A DNA stretch of 64,000 bases from Labrenzia sp. PHM005 (GTDB lineage Bacteria; Pseudomonadota; Alphaproteobacteria; Rhizobiales; Stappiaceae): positions 248,001 to 312,000 of the forward strand of contig NZ_CP041191.1 in assembly GCF_006517275.1 (NCBI RefSeq). Direction: 5' to 3'. A model generated the notes under the pieces. The model had not been told where the DNA came from and did no database searches. It worked only from the letters and a program-made list of their open reading frames with translations. Shown piece after piece: positions 8,178-16,311 of this stretch. Positions within the stretch are counted from its first letter, which is position 1. Every line of letters begins with the position of its first letter. Position numbers and translations under genes: made by a program.

Positions 8178-9461
8178 GTGACGAACGTGAACCCCCAGCC
8201 TCATATCAAACGCCCTCGTGACCCGCGGCTCGATTTTTTCCGCGGGATCGGCATGTTCATCATCTATATCGCCCATGTTCCTTCGAACTGGTGGACCCTT
8301 TGGATCCCGGCCCGTTTCGGCTTTTCCGATGCAACCGAGATCTTTGTATTCTGCTCCGGGATGGCCTCAGCGCTTGCCTTCGGCAAGATCTTTGACCTGC
8401 ACGGCTGGGGCATGGGCGCTGCCCGTATTCTTCATCGGATGTGGCAGGTCTATTGGGCCCACATAGGGCAATTTCTGGTGATTGCTGTTGGCCTCGTTAT
8501 GGTCCATGAAAGCGGTTATCTGAAAAGTTGCTGCGATCTGACCCAAGACTATGTGGTGTCGTTGAACCTGTGGCACCTCTTCAACAAGACGGCCGTTGCT
8601 CTTCCTGGCATCATGACCCTGACTTGGGTGCCGAATTATTTCGACATCCTGCCGATGTATATCGTCATTCTGGCGCTCATTCCGGCGATCATGCTGGCAG
8701 CCCGCGTGTCTGTCATCGCAGCTTTTGTTCTGTCGATAGGCCTTTGGCTGGCCTCACAATTTGATCTGCTCAGCTTGCCTGCCGAACCCTGGTCGGATCG
8801 GGAGTGGTTCTTCAACCCCTTCGCCTGGCAGTTACTGTTTTTCACCGGATTTGCATTTATGCGCGGCTGGATCCCGGCGCCGCCGGTGAATGCAAAGCTG
8901 ATCTTGGCCTGCGCAATCATTGTGTTGGCAACCGTTCCTTTCGCTTACTTCCGGGTTTACGGCGAAAACTACCTCGATTGGGCTTGGGCCAGAGACATTC
9001 GAACAAGCATCAAGCCGCTTTGGATCAAGACCGAATTCGGCATCCTGCGCTACATCCACTTCCTGGCACTTGCCTATCTTGCTTGGGCTGCGGCCGGGGA
9101 ACACGGCAAATACCTGCTTGGACATGGCAAAGTGTGGGGTGGATTTGTCCGGGTCGTTCAGAAGGTTGGCCAGCAGTCACTCGCTGTTTTCATGGCCAGT
9201 CTGGTGATCGCCCAGGCCGCAGCCATCTTGCGCGACATGGTCTGGGGCCGCGGCGAATGGATGCCGCAAATCTTGTCTAACCTGCTTGGATTTGCAGCCC
9301 TGATTGCGGTGGCTTACCTGGTGTCCTGGATCAAGAGCGACCCCTGGCGCAAACCACCTGGCAAAGCAACGCTGCAGCCGGAGTTCACACGCCGACCCAG
9401 TCCACCGGCCGCAAGCGGAGAAGTTTCCGGCACCAAAGAAAAAGACAAAGCCCTGACCTAG
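8178..9461 (+). CDS. OpgC-like membrane acyltransferase
   Basis: The protein has 427 residues and about ten membrane helices. OpgC proteins transfer succinyl groups to periplasmic glucans; the N-terminal RPRDPRLDFFRGIGMFIIYIAH is diagnostic, with the arginine and early acidic residues of the acyltransferase-3-like fold. The start is GTG at 8178; no strong ribosome site is visible. The C-terminus after the last helix is a charged, Pro-rich cytoplasmic tail. No glucan synthase gene (opgG/H, ndvB) is close, so the acceptor is inferred only from the family. Confidence 0.87.
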   Translation: MTNVNPQPHIKRPRDPRLDFFRGIGMFIIYIAHVPSNWWTLWIPARFGFSDATEIFVFCSGMASALAFGKIFDLHGWGMGAARILHRMWQVYWAHIGQFLVIAVGLVMVHESGYLKSCCDLTQDYVVSLNLWHLFNKTAVALPGIMTLTWVPNYFDILPMYIVILALIPAIMLAARVSVIAAFVLSIGLWLASQFDLLSLPAEPWSDREWFFNPFAWQLLFFTGFAFMRGWIPAPPVNAKLILACAIIVLATVPFAYFRVYGENYLDWAWARDIRTSIKPLWIKTEFGILRYIHFLALAYLAWAAAGEHGKYLLGHGKVWGGFVRVVQKVGQQSLAVFMASLVIAQAAAILRDMVWGRGEWMPQILSNLLGFAALIAVAYLVSWIKSDPWRKPPGKATLQPEFTRRPSPPAASGEVSGTKEKDKALT

Positions 9462-9476
9462 GGCTTCCAAAACAAG

Positions 9477-9506
9477 AAAAACCCGGGAGCAAGCTCCCGG
9501 GTTTTT
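9477..9506. terminator. Bidirectional rho-independent terminator
   Basis: A 10-bp perfect stem ACCCGGGAGC/GCTCCCGGGT with a 2-nt loop is flanked by an A run on the left and a T run on the right. It ends the opgC-like gene on the plus strand and can also end the DUF1150 gene on the minus strand. Confidence 0.9.
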
Positions 9507-9536
9507 CTTGATCAGGACGTGACGTCCACAGATCTC

Positions 9537-9821
9537 TCAGTTCAGAGAGACCATTTCCAATTCCTGTTCAAACGCATTGGCTACGGCAGCAGCCCGGCTA
9601 TCAGCAAGAAGGATCGGTGTGCCGTCGGCATTCAGGAGAGCATAAAGGGTCATGTCGTCCTGTAGCGGTGGAACATCTGGAAACATTTCCCGAAGCTCCC
9701 AAGCCTTCACCGGCTTGATGTAGGCGACATCTCCAGTGCCAAGTTCACTCAGTTCATCGACTGTCATGACTTCGGCAAGCTCATTGGCGTTTGCCCAGAC
9801 GGGCGAATTCGTGTTGTGCAT
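9537..9821 (-). CDS. DUF1150 family protein
   Basis: A 94-residue acidic protein matching the DUF1150 family found almost only in alphaproteobacteria: ELSELGTGDVAYIKPV near the middle and LYALLNADGTPILLADSRAAA towards the end. The function is unknown. It lies 33 nt after the small heat-shock gene, the usual arrangement, so it is probably co-transcribed from the heat-shock promoter described upstream of that gene. Confidence 0.88.
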   Translation of the reverse strand: MHNTNSPVWANANELAEVMTVDELSELGTGDVAYIKPVKAWELREMFPDVPPLQDDMTLYALLNADGTPILLADSRAAAVANAFEQELEMVSLN

Positions 9822-9854
9822 CAGTGATTCTCCATTTTGTTTTTGCAGCGAAGG

Positions 9855-10283
9855 TCATTCACCGCTGGAGATTTCTATTTTTCGAATGACGCGTTCCGGT
9901 TCGGGACGTGCCAGGTCGATGGACAACAGCCCATCCTTCAAATCCGCACCGAGGATCTCGATCCCCTCGGCGAGGACAAATGCCCGCTGAAACTGGCGGG
10001 CAGCAATTCCACGGTGGAGATACTGGCGGCTTTTGTCGTCCACCTGCCGGCCCCGGATTACGAGCTGGCTTTCTTCCACCGACACATCGAGCTGGTCCCT
10101 TGTAAACCCGGCCACAGCCAATGTGATCCGGATAACATCGCCCTGACTGTCGGTCTTCGGCAACCGTTCAATGTTATAGGGCGGGTAGCCATCATTGGCT
10201 GCCTTGGACACTCGATCGAGCACTCGCTCGATATCATCAAACCCGAGCATAAACGGGCTGGAAAACGCTGACATGCGCGACAT
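9855..10283 (-). CDS. Small heat-shock protein, Hsp20/IbpA type
   Basis: A 142-residue alpha-crystallin-domain chaperone that holds unfolding proteins. The core runs from about residue 35 (PPYNIERL) through VIRITLAVAGFTRDQLDVSVEESQLVIRGR to the conserved IAARQFQRAFVLAEGIEI and the terminal DLARPEPERVIRKIEI. I chose ATG 10283 (MSRMSAFSSP) because AAGGA lies 8-9 nt upstream and the family starts similarly; ATG 10274 is an alternative. A sigma-32-type promoter and a possible RNA thermometer lie upstream, and a DUF1150 gene follows. Confidence 0.92.
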   Translation of the reverse strand: MSRMSAFSSPFMLGFDDIERVLDRVSKAANDGYPPYNIERLPKTDSQGDVIRITLAVAGFTRDQLDVSVEESQLVIRGRQVDDKSRQYLHRGIAARQFQRAFVLAEGIEILGADLKDGLLSIDLARPEPERVIRKIEISSGE

Positions 10284-10366
10284 CCTCAAAGTCCTTGTCG
10301 AAGCGACCTTGCTTCCAGGCCCTTTTTTAAGGCACCCGGACAGGAGCTGCGTGCTCCCGTTCTTAT

Positions 10367-10398
10367 TAAATATGGAGACTTGTTAAAATTGATTCAAG
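10367..10398 (-). promoter_or_regulatory. RpoH (sigma-32) heat-shock promoter of hsp20
   Basis: Reading the minus strand, CCTTGAA (the -35 CTTGAA covers 10393-10398) is followed after 15 nt by CTCCATATTTA (10367-10377). This fits the heat-shock consensus CTTGAA-N13-15-CCCCATNT at nearly every position. It lies about 85 bases upstream of the hsp20 start, leaving room for a structured 5' leader. Confidence 0.85.
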
Positions 10399-10452
10399 GA
10401 CGCCCGAAAATTCTCGGATTTTTGCGGTGTTTTCCAACGATAGTCCACAGAA

Positions 10453-10482
10453 TGGCCGCACTGTGAACAATTCGTGCGGCCA
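10453..10482 (-). terminator. Hairpin terminator after the SnoaL-like gene
   Basis: A 9-bp perfect stem TGGCCGCAC / GTGCGGCCA with a 12-nt loop starts 9 nt past the stop of the upstream gene. No long T run follows, so strength is uncertain. Confidence 0.6.
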
Positions 10483-10490
10483 CCCAATGA

Positions 10491-10988
10491 TTATTGAGCC
10501 GTCTCAGCAAGAAGACGGTTACCATATGGATTGTCGATCACCATTTTCCAGCTCCCATCTGACTGCCGCCTTAATACTGCGACCGAAAGACCGCTCGCCG
10601 ACATGTCTGTCCCGTCCGCACCCTTGGCGGTCATGCGCCACGGTGCGATATGGACGGCCAAATCCCCCTCAACAATGACCTCGTGCCCCTGATAGGTAAA
10701 CTCTGGTGCCATCTCAGAAAACTGCTGAAAGGCCTGACGGGCGATGGCTGCATCAGACACCGGATTGCCGGGTTCAAACGCAATTGATTGGCGCGCTTCA
10801 TACGTTTTCATGACCGCATCAATATCGCCAGCGTGAAAGGAACTTGTCATATGATTGATCACACTGAGAACGGTTTGTTGGTCTTTGGTCATTGTTTGAG
10901 CCTCTTCTGATTGAGCGGGAATTGAGATATTTGAGATGAGAACGGCGGCCACGACAGATCCGGCGCGCCAGAATTTTGGGATTCTCAC
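10491..10988 (-). CDS. Exported SnoaL-like/DUF4440 (NTF2 fold) protein
   Basis: A 165-residue protein. Residues 1-27 form a signal peptide (GSVVAAVLISNISIPAQS). The rest is one NTF2-like cone: VLSVINHMTSSFHAGDIDAVMKTYE, then VEGDLAVHIAPWRMTA and VLRRQSDGSWKMVIDNPYG, the standard DUF4440/SgcJ pattern. Such proteins may be isomerases, ligand binders or simply unassigned; no catalytic residue is evident. It stands between the heat-shock pair and the ECF sigma gene, all on the minus strand, without obvious coupling. Confidence 0.8.
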   Translation of the reverse strand: MRIPKFWRAGSVVAAVLISNISIPAQSEEAQTMTKDQQTVLSVINHMTSSFHAGDIDAVMKTYEARQSIAFEPGNPVSDAAIARQAFQQFSEMAPEFTYQGHEVIVEGDLAVHIAPWRMTAKGADGTDMSASGLSVAVLRRQSDGSWKMVIDNPYGNRLLAETAQ

Positions 10989-11086
10989 AAGTTCACTCCT
11001 GAGGTTTCGGCAGACACAGCGGCGCCAGTCCCGCTTGCTGCCAAGCTGGTTAAATGAGAAAAATGTCTGGCGGTTCTGAAGCCGGT

Positions 11087-11905
11087 CTAAATGTTCGGCG
11101 ACAGGATTTCGGTCAGCTGATGACGTATATCGTCAGGACAGCGGTGATCCGGCACGGCGCTGAACAACTCATAACTCTTCAGCGCATCCACCACGGAACC
11201 GATCCTGCGTTTGACAGCCTGAAAGCTGTCTGCACCCTCGCCCGAGTTTGGATAATCGTTCAGCGTAATGCGTCCACTCGCCATAGCAGCCGGCAAACGG
11301 CGGGGACACGAACAGGGCGCGGATTGGTTCACCAGACCGCAATTTTGCGCGGTAAATGCATGGACGGCGCTTCTTGCCCGCGAAAGGCGCTTTCGGAATG
11401 CCGCTGGTGTGACTTCCAGGATGGTTGCTGCTTCTGAGTGATCCAGTTCGAAAATATCACCGAGCACATAAGCCAAACGCAGATCCAGTGTCAGACACAA
11501 CAACATGGCCATGGTGCAGGAGGTTCGCAGTTCGTTTAACAACAGATCCTGATCCGGCGCTTTTGGTGGATCGGCCACAAGCCCGTTTTCCAGGTCCGCT
11601 GCAAACATCTCAAAGGTCAATCCAGGGTCGCGGGCACGCAGCTTTTTAGCATTGACCAGATATCGTACGGCGATTTGGTATACCCAGGTGGAAAAGGCGC
11701 TTTCGCCGCGAAAGGTGGAAAGTTTCGTCAAGACGAGAATCAGGATTTCCTGGGTTGCTTCGCGGGCATCTTCCACGTCGACCAGGATGCGCCGCGCCAG
11801 CGCATGAACCTGATCCTGAGCCCCTGCAAGCACGCTTTCCAGCGCTTGCCGGTCTCCGCCTTGTGCCGCGTCCACTGTCTCTTGCGCAATCCAGATGGCT
11901 GCCAT
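11087..11905 (-). CDS. ECF-type RNA polymerase sigma factor with Cys-containing C-terminal extension
   Basis: The protein has 272 residues from ATG 11905, with GGGAGA seven bases upstream (an upstream GTG start lacks such a site). Region 2 is ILVDVEDAREATQEILILVLTKLSTFRGESAFSTW, and region 4 is LGDIFELDHSEAATILEVTPAAFRKRLSRARSAV, the helix-turn-helix for -35 recognition. About 85 residues follow region 4, starting with QNCGLVNQSAPCSCPRRLP, a Cys cluster that could bind a metal or act in redox sensing. No anti-sigma gene is adjacent, so regulation may lie in this extension, as in several ECF groups with fused tails. Confidence 0.88.
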   Translation of the reverse strand: MAAIWIAQETVDAAQGGDRQALESVLAGAQDQVHALARRILVDVEDAREATQEILILVLTKLSTFRGESAFSTWVYQIAVRYLVNAKKLRARDPGLTFEMFAADLENGLVADPPKAPDQDLLLNELRTSCTMAMLLCLTLDLRLAYVLGDIFELDHSEAATILEVTPAAFRKRLSRARSAVHAFTAQNCGLVNQSAPCSCPRRLPAAMASGRITLNDYPNSGEGADSFQAVKRRIGSVVDALKSYELFSAVPDHRCPDDIRHQLTEILSPNI

Positions 11906-12070
11906 GTGCCGGTCTCCCTTAATGGTCACTATAAGGTTAGAGGGCCCGGCTGCCGAATGTGTGACCGCAAATGAGAACTTTTTTCTTGCATCCCCATTTG
12001 CACCGCTTCACGGTGTGGCTTAACTGTTGATGCGCTTATCCTTTTTCAAATCCAAAGACCAATCAAGACT

Positions 12071-12430
12071 ATGACCCGGGACGAATTCGACACCTATTGT
12101 AAAAGCCTGCCGGCCACGACTAATGTCGTTCAATGGGGCAATGCGTCCGTCTGGAAGGTTGGCGGCAAGATCTTTGCCATCTGCTCCGGTTGGGGCGAAG
12201 GCTCACACGAGAAATTCAGCTTCAAGTGCTCCGACCTGTCCTATTCCCTTCTGATCCAGCAGGACGGTGTCATTCCCGCGCCTTATTTGGCTCGGGCCAA
12301 ATGGGTTCAGCGGGAAGACGATACCAGCATGCCGGACGATGACCTCAAAGCCTATATCGAAGCCGCGCATAAAATCATCGCTGCCAAACTGACCAAAAAA
12401 CTTCAGAAAGATCTCGGCCTTGCAGATTGA
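12071..12430 (+). CDS. MmcQ/YjbR family protein
   Basis: A 119-residue protein of the YjbR (CyaY-like fold) family: MTRDEFDTYCKSLPAT at the start, VWKVGGKIFAICS in the first strands, FKCSDLSYSLLIQQDGVIPAPYLARAKWVQ in the middle, and a last helix AAHKIIAAKLTKKLQ. Members have been suggested to bind DNA, but the role is not established. The stop overlaps the start of the next gene (MFS transporter) by 11 nt, so they are probably co-transcribed. Confidence 0.88.
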   Translation: MTRDEFDTYCKSLPATTNVVQWGNASVWKVGGKIFAICSGWGEGSHEKFSFKCSDLSYSLLIQQDGVIPAPYLARAKWVQREDDTSMPDDDLKAYIEAAHKIIAAKLTKKLQKDLGLAD

Positions 12431-13619
12431 TGTTGCGGCCAAATGGCGCTCACTGGCGTTTTTGATGATTGCCGAGATCGCAGGCATGAGCCTGTGGTTC
12501 ATGTCGGCAGCGATCTTACCGGATCTGACCCGAGAATTTCAGATTTCAGAGTTTCGTCAGGCCGCGCTGTCGAGCGCCGTACAAATCGGCTTTGTTGCAG
12601 GCGCGCTCACCTCGGCCCTGCTTGGATTGGCAGACCGGATCGATCCACGCCGACTGTTTGCATTTAGCGCCATTTCCGCTGCACTTTTTAATGCGAGCCT
12701 TTTGGTTGTCGAACCGGGAGGGGCTTTCTCAATCTTTGCCCGTTTCGCCACTGGCGCACTGCTGGCTGGAGTTTACCCGGTTGGCATGAAAATCGTTGTT
12801 GGCTGGGGTCAGAAAGATCGCGGATTTCTGGTTGGAACACTTGTCGGCGCGCTGACGTTTGGCTCCGCAGCCCCCCATCTGTTGGCGCTGTTGGGCGGAA
12901 CCGATTGGCGCTGGAGCCTCACCGTCGCGTCTCTTGCTTCAGGGCTCGGTGGGCTCCTGTGCCTGGCAACGAAGTTGGGTCCGTTCCACGGCACAGCCCC
13001 CAAGATGGACATCGCCGCCATCTTCACCGCCTGGACAAATAAGAAAATCCGCTACGCCTACGTCGGCTATCTCGGGCATATGTGGGAACTCTATGCCATG
13101 TGGGCCTGGATCGGGGTTGCTTTGACCGTTTCGTTTACCGCTCACATGCCAGACGCCGACGCCATTCCATTAGCCCGTCTTATTGCGTTTCTGGCGATTG
13201 CGGCTGGAGGCGTCGCCTGCATCGGCGCCGGACTTCTAGCTGACCGGATCGGCAAAGCCAACATCGCAATTCTGGCGATGGCGATCAGTGGAACTGCCGC
13301 GCTTTTGAGTGCGCTGACTTTTGGCGGGCCGGTTTGGCTGACGGTGCTCTGCGTTCTGGTCTGGGGTGCGGCGATCTTGCCGGATTCCGCGCAGTTTTCT
13401 GCCCTGGTCGCCGATTATGCGTCCCCAGAACAAGCGGGCAGCCTGATGACCTTTCAGACCGCCCTCGGATTTGCACTCACCTTCCTGACGGTACAGGTCA
13501 CGCCCATGCTTGCCGGTCTGATCGGCTGGCCGGGTGTCTTTGTTCTGATGGCCATTGGACCGGCTGCCGGCATCGCCGGCATGCTGCGCCTCAAGAAACT
13601 ACCCCCCGGAAACAGCTAA
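12420..13619 (+). CDS. Major facilitator superfamily transporter
   Basis: A 399-residue protein with twelve hydrophobic helices and the N-terminal WRSLAFLMIAEIAGMSLWFMSA typical of a group of MFS exporters. The loop between helices 2 and 3 has ALLGLADRIDPRRLF, the usual MFS signature site. The start is TTG at 12420, inside the end of the yjbR-like gene; no other start keeps the first helix complete. The substrate is unknown. Confidence 0.85.
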   Translation: MQIDVAAKWRSLAFLMIAEIAGMSLWFMSAAILPDLTREFQISEFRQAALSSAVQIGFVAGALTSALLGLADRIDPRRLFAFSAISAALFNASLLVVEPGGAFSIFARFATGALLAGVYPVGMKIVVGWGQKDRGFLVGTLVGALTFGSAAPHLLALLGGTDWRWSLTVASLASGLGGLLCLATKLGPFHGTAPKMDIAAIFTAWTNKKIRYAYVGYLGHMWELYAMWAWIGVALTVSFTAHMPDADAIPLARLIAFLAIAAGGVACIGAGLLADRIGKANIAILAMAISGTAALLSALTFGGPVWLTVLCVLVWGAAILPDSAQFSALVADYASPEQAGSLMTFQTALGFALTFLTVQVTPMLAGLIGWPGVFVLMAIGPAAGIAGMLRLKKLPPGNS

Positions 13620-13687
13620 AGCCCTGCTCACATTCGTTAGCTTCCTGCGTCTTGATGTGGGCAAGTGCGCGAGCGAGGGATAAACAA

Positions 13688-14326
13688 ATGGCTGTATCCG
13701 GTGAAAACGGGATCGACGTTTCCCACTATCAGGGTGTCGTCAACTGGAGCAAGGTCGCGGCAGACGGAACCACGTTTGCGATGATTAAGGCAAGTGAGGG
13801 CGAAAATTACACCGACCCCATGTTCGCTGCGAATTGGGCGGGATGCAAAAACAACGGCATCTCTTGCGGCGCCTATCATTATTTCCTGCCAACAGATTGT
13901 TTTCTCAAACAGTCTGACTTGCTCATCAAGCAGTTACAGGCCGTTAGCTTCGATCATGAAACAGATCTGCCGCCAGCGATCGACTGCGAAGACATGGAAC
14001 GTGCCTCTGCCTCGGTCTACGTCTATGCGCTCAAAGAACTGCTGGAAACCTTGCAGCGGCAAATCAAATGCACGCCGATGATCTATGTGTCCCCGGCCTT
14101 CTGGCAGGGTCTCGGCAATCCCGACTTCACCGAGTATCCTCTTTGGATTGCGAACTACACCTCCGCAAGCGAACCGGAAATTCCAGCTCCTTGGAAAGGC
14201 TATGCCATCTGGCAGTTTTCAGAAGGTGGCCAGGTCGATGGCATCACAGGCGATGTTGATCTTGACCGGAACAATCCAAGTGTTGACGCCCAAAGCGTCC
14301 AAGAGCCGAAACTGAACTGGTTTTAA
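13688..14326 (+). CDS. Glycoside hydrolase family 25 muramidase (lysozyme-like)
   Basis: The protein has 212 residues from ATG 13688, with GAGGGA about six bases upstream; a longer frame is open upstream but overlaps the MFS gene. The GH25 fold is clear: GIDVSHYQGVVNW at the N-terminus, FAMIKASEG, the catalytic Asp/Glu region PAIDCEDME, then IYVSPAFW, PLWIANYT and AIWQFSEGGQVDGITGDVDLD near the end. These enzymes cut the MurNAc-GlcNAc bond of peptidoglycan. There is no signal peptide, which is unusual outside phage or effector contexts, and no holin or phage gene is near. Confidence 0.9.
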   Translation: MAVSGENGIDVSHYQGVVNWSKVAADGTTFAMIKASEGENYTDPMFAANWAGCKNNGISCGAYHYFLPTDCFLKQSDLLIKQLQAVSFDHETDLPPAIDCEDMERASASVYVYALKELLETLQRQIKCTPMIYVSPAFWQGLGNPDFTEYPLWIANYTSASEPEIPAPWKGYAIWQFSEGGQVDGITGDVDLDRNNPSVDAQSVQEPKLNWF

Positions 14327-14443
14327 GAAACGCGTCCGAAGCCAACAAAAAGGGTCTGTGCGGATCACATTGCCGAATGGTCCGCCCTCCGAAATCGCCA
14401 GTTATCCGGTATCTCGGTTTCCTGTTCCACGCGTTTGATCTGC

Positions 14444-16189
14444 TCAAGCTTGCCGAACTTGTTGAATGAAGACTTCCACCTCTTCATTCAGTTGCTCTGC
14501 CTGTCCAGCCAGGATCGAGGCAGATGCCATTAAGTTGCCCGATATTTCTCCAACCTGCTGATTGGCATCGGTCACGGAGGCGATGTTTTCGTTCACTTTC
14601 CGCGTGCCGTCAGCAGCCGAGTGCACACTGCTTGCAATTTCACGCGTCGCGTCTCCTTGTTCAGCCATTACACTGGATATCGCGCTTGAGATTTCATTCA
14701 CGGTTCTGATCACTTGGCTCAGGTTTTCCAAAGACCCCGATGCCTCTTTCGTGGCCAATTGAATGTCCTCAATCTGCTGAACAATTTCCTCCGCAGCACG
14801 CGTGGTTTGGCCGGCAAGTTCCTTGACCTCACTCGCCACGACAGCAAAGCCCCGGCCAGCCTCACCAGCTCGGGCCGATTCAATCGTCGCGTTCAGAGCC
14901 AGGAGGTTGGTCTGCTCGGCAATTCCAGAGATCATACCGATGACTTCGCCAATCTTATTCGCGGTATCGGCCAGGACCCCCATTTGCGAGTTGGAGTTCT
15001 CCACCTCAGTCACAGCTTTTTCGGACGCCTCTGTCGCATTTGCAACCTGCTGCGTAATTTCATCGATCGTTTTCGACATTTCCTCGGTTGCTGCAGCGAC
15101 AGTCTGCACATTGTTCAGCGCATCGTCAGAAGCTTCTGAAACGAAAGCCGCTTTTTGAGAGGACTGTTCAGACATTGCCGACATGGAGCGGGCGGTTTCA
15201 TCTTGCTCCTGCGAGGAGGATACGAAGGATCTCACAACATCGCGAACCTTGCCGGTAAAGGCGCTGATCACTTCGTCCATTTTGCGGCGCTCGGTTTCCT
15301 GTTGCGCGTGCTTGGCATCTTTCTCTGCTTCCAGGTCTTTGGCTTGCTGCAAACCATCTCTGAACACGGTCAAGGCACTCGCCATTTGTCCGATCTCGTC
15401 AGCGCGCCCGCTTCCGGGGATGTCGGCGGTCAAATCCCCGTCGGCCATTTTCATCATGCTTTGGGTGATATCGGAGATCGGCCTGGACATTTTTCTGGCG
15501 CTGATCAACACAACGGCCAGGATCAATCCGCCAGCAACAACAAGTCCGACGATGATGCTCATTGTGACTGATTGCGCTTCAGCAAGGGCTTCACCGATAT
15601 CCGTATCAACTTCCAGGATCCCCCGGACGTCGCCGAGCTTCCAATCGTTCTTTGGCGTGTCAGGATGCGCATTGTGACACCCAACACATCCTTTGGCGCT
15701 CATCGTATCTGCAATCGCGACCCGCATAACCGTTGCGCCATTGCGGACCTCATCCCGGGCAAAAGTCGCATCGGGATTTTTAGTCAGGTATTCCCAGGCG
15801 TCTTGTTGAAATTTGTCGAGCTTCCGGCTTTTCCTGTTTGGAAAAGGATAGGCGCTGTACAGCGACACGCTAGTGCTGTTGGTTTCAAGCAACTTGCTCA
15901 GATCGTGGATCATCGTTGCCGGAAGTGGGATCGCGTCATCCGAACCCTTGTGATTGATCGATGGCTTTAGAGCTCCGCTGGCTTTGGCTTTGCGGATGAC
16001 GTTGCTGGTATAATACCCGCGGATTGTCTTGAATTGGTTGGCGGCTTGCACGCCGTTTCGCGTTGCGCTTTGGCGTGCGTTTTCTATGACCGCGCTTGGT
16101 ATCAACCACCAGGCAATTGCCAATCCAGCCAGAACAATTATAGGAATCGGGATTACCAGCTTCCAAACCAATGAATTTGACGTCGACAT
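14444..16189 (-). CDS. Methyl-accepting chemotaxis protein with heme-binding (DUF3365-type) sensor
   Basis: A 581-residue chemoreceptor. Helix 1 is at about residues 11-31. A periplasmic sensor (about 35-205) contains a c-type heme motif CVGCH at residues 168-172, followed by [13 protein letters not shown], as in Tll0287/DUF3365 proteins. Helix 2 is at about 210-232, a HAMP domain reaches about residue 290, and a long signalling coiled coil follows with the hairpin tip [19 protein letters not shown]. It would report redox state or small gaseous ligands to CheA. No che genes are close, and the C-terminus lacks an obvious CheR-binding pentapeptide. Confidence 0.92.
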   Translation of the reverse strand: MSTSNSLVWKLVIPIPIIVLAGLAIAWWLIPSAVIENARQSATRNGVQAANQFKTIRGYYTSNVIRKAKASGALKPSINHKGSDDAIPLPATMIHDLSKLLETNSTSVSLYSAYPFPNRKSRKLDKFQQDAWEYLTKNPDATFARDEVRNGATVMRVAIADTMSAKGCVGCHNAHPDTPKNDWKLGDVRGILEVDTDIGEALAEAQSVTMSIIVGLVVAGGLILAVVLISARKMSRPISDITQSMMKMADGDLTADIPGSGRADEIGQMASALTVFRDGLQQAKDLEAEKDAKHAQQETERRKMDEVISAFTGKVRDVVRSFVSSSQEQDETARSMSAMSEQSSQKAAFVSEASDDALNNVQTVAAATEEMSKTIDEITQQVANATEASEKAVTEVENSNSQMGVLADTANKIGEVIGMISGIAEQTNLLALNATIESARAGEAGRGFAVVASEVKELAGQTTRAAEEIVQQIEDIQLATKEASGSLENLSQVIRTVNEISSAISSVMAEQGDATREIASSVHSAADGTRKVNENIASVTDANQQVGEISGNLMASASILAGQAEQLNEEVEVFIQQVRQA

Positions 16190-16311
16190 CTCAAAGCCCC
16201 TAGGCGAAATTTTCCTCGACGTTATTATCCAATAAAAATCTGAATTTTATTATAACGAAATACTTAGTTACTTAAATCACCGACATTAGTAACCATTAAA
16301 CTATTTATGAT

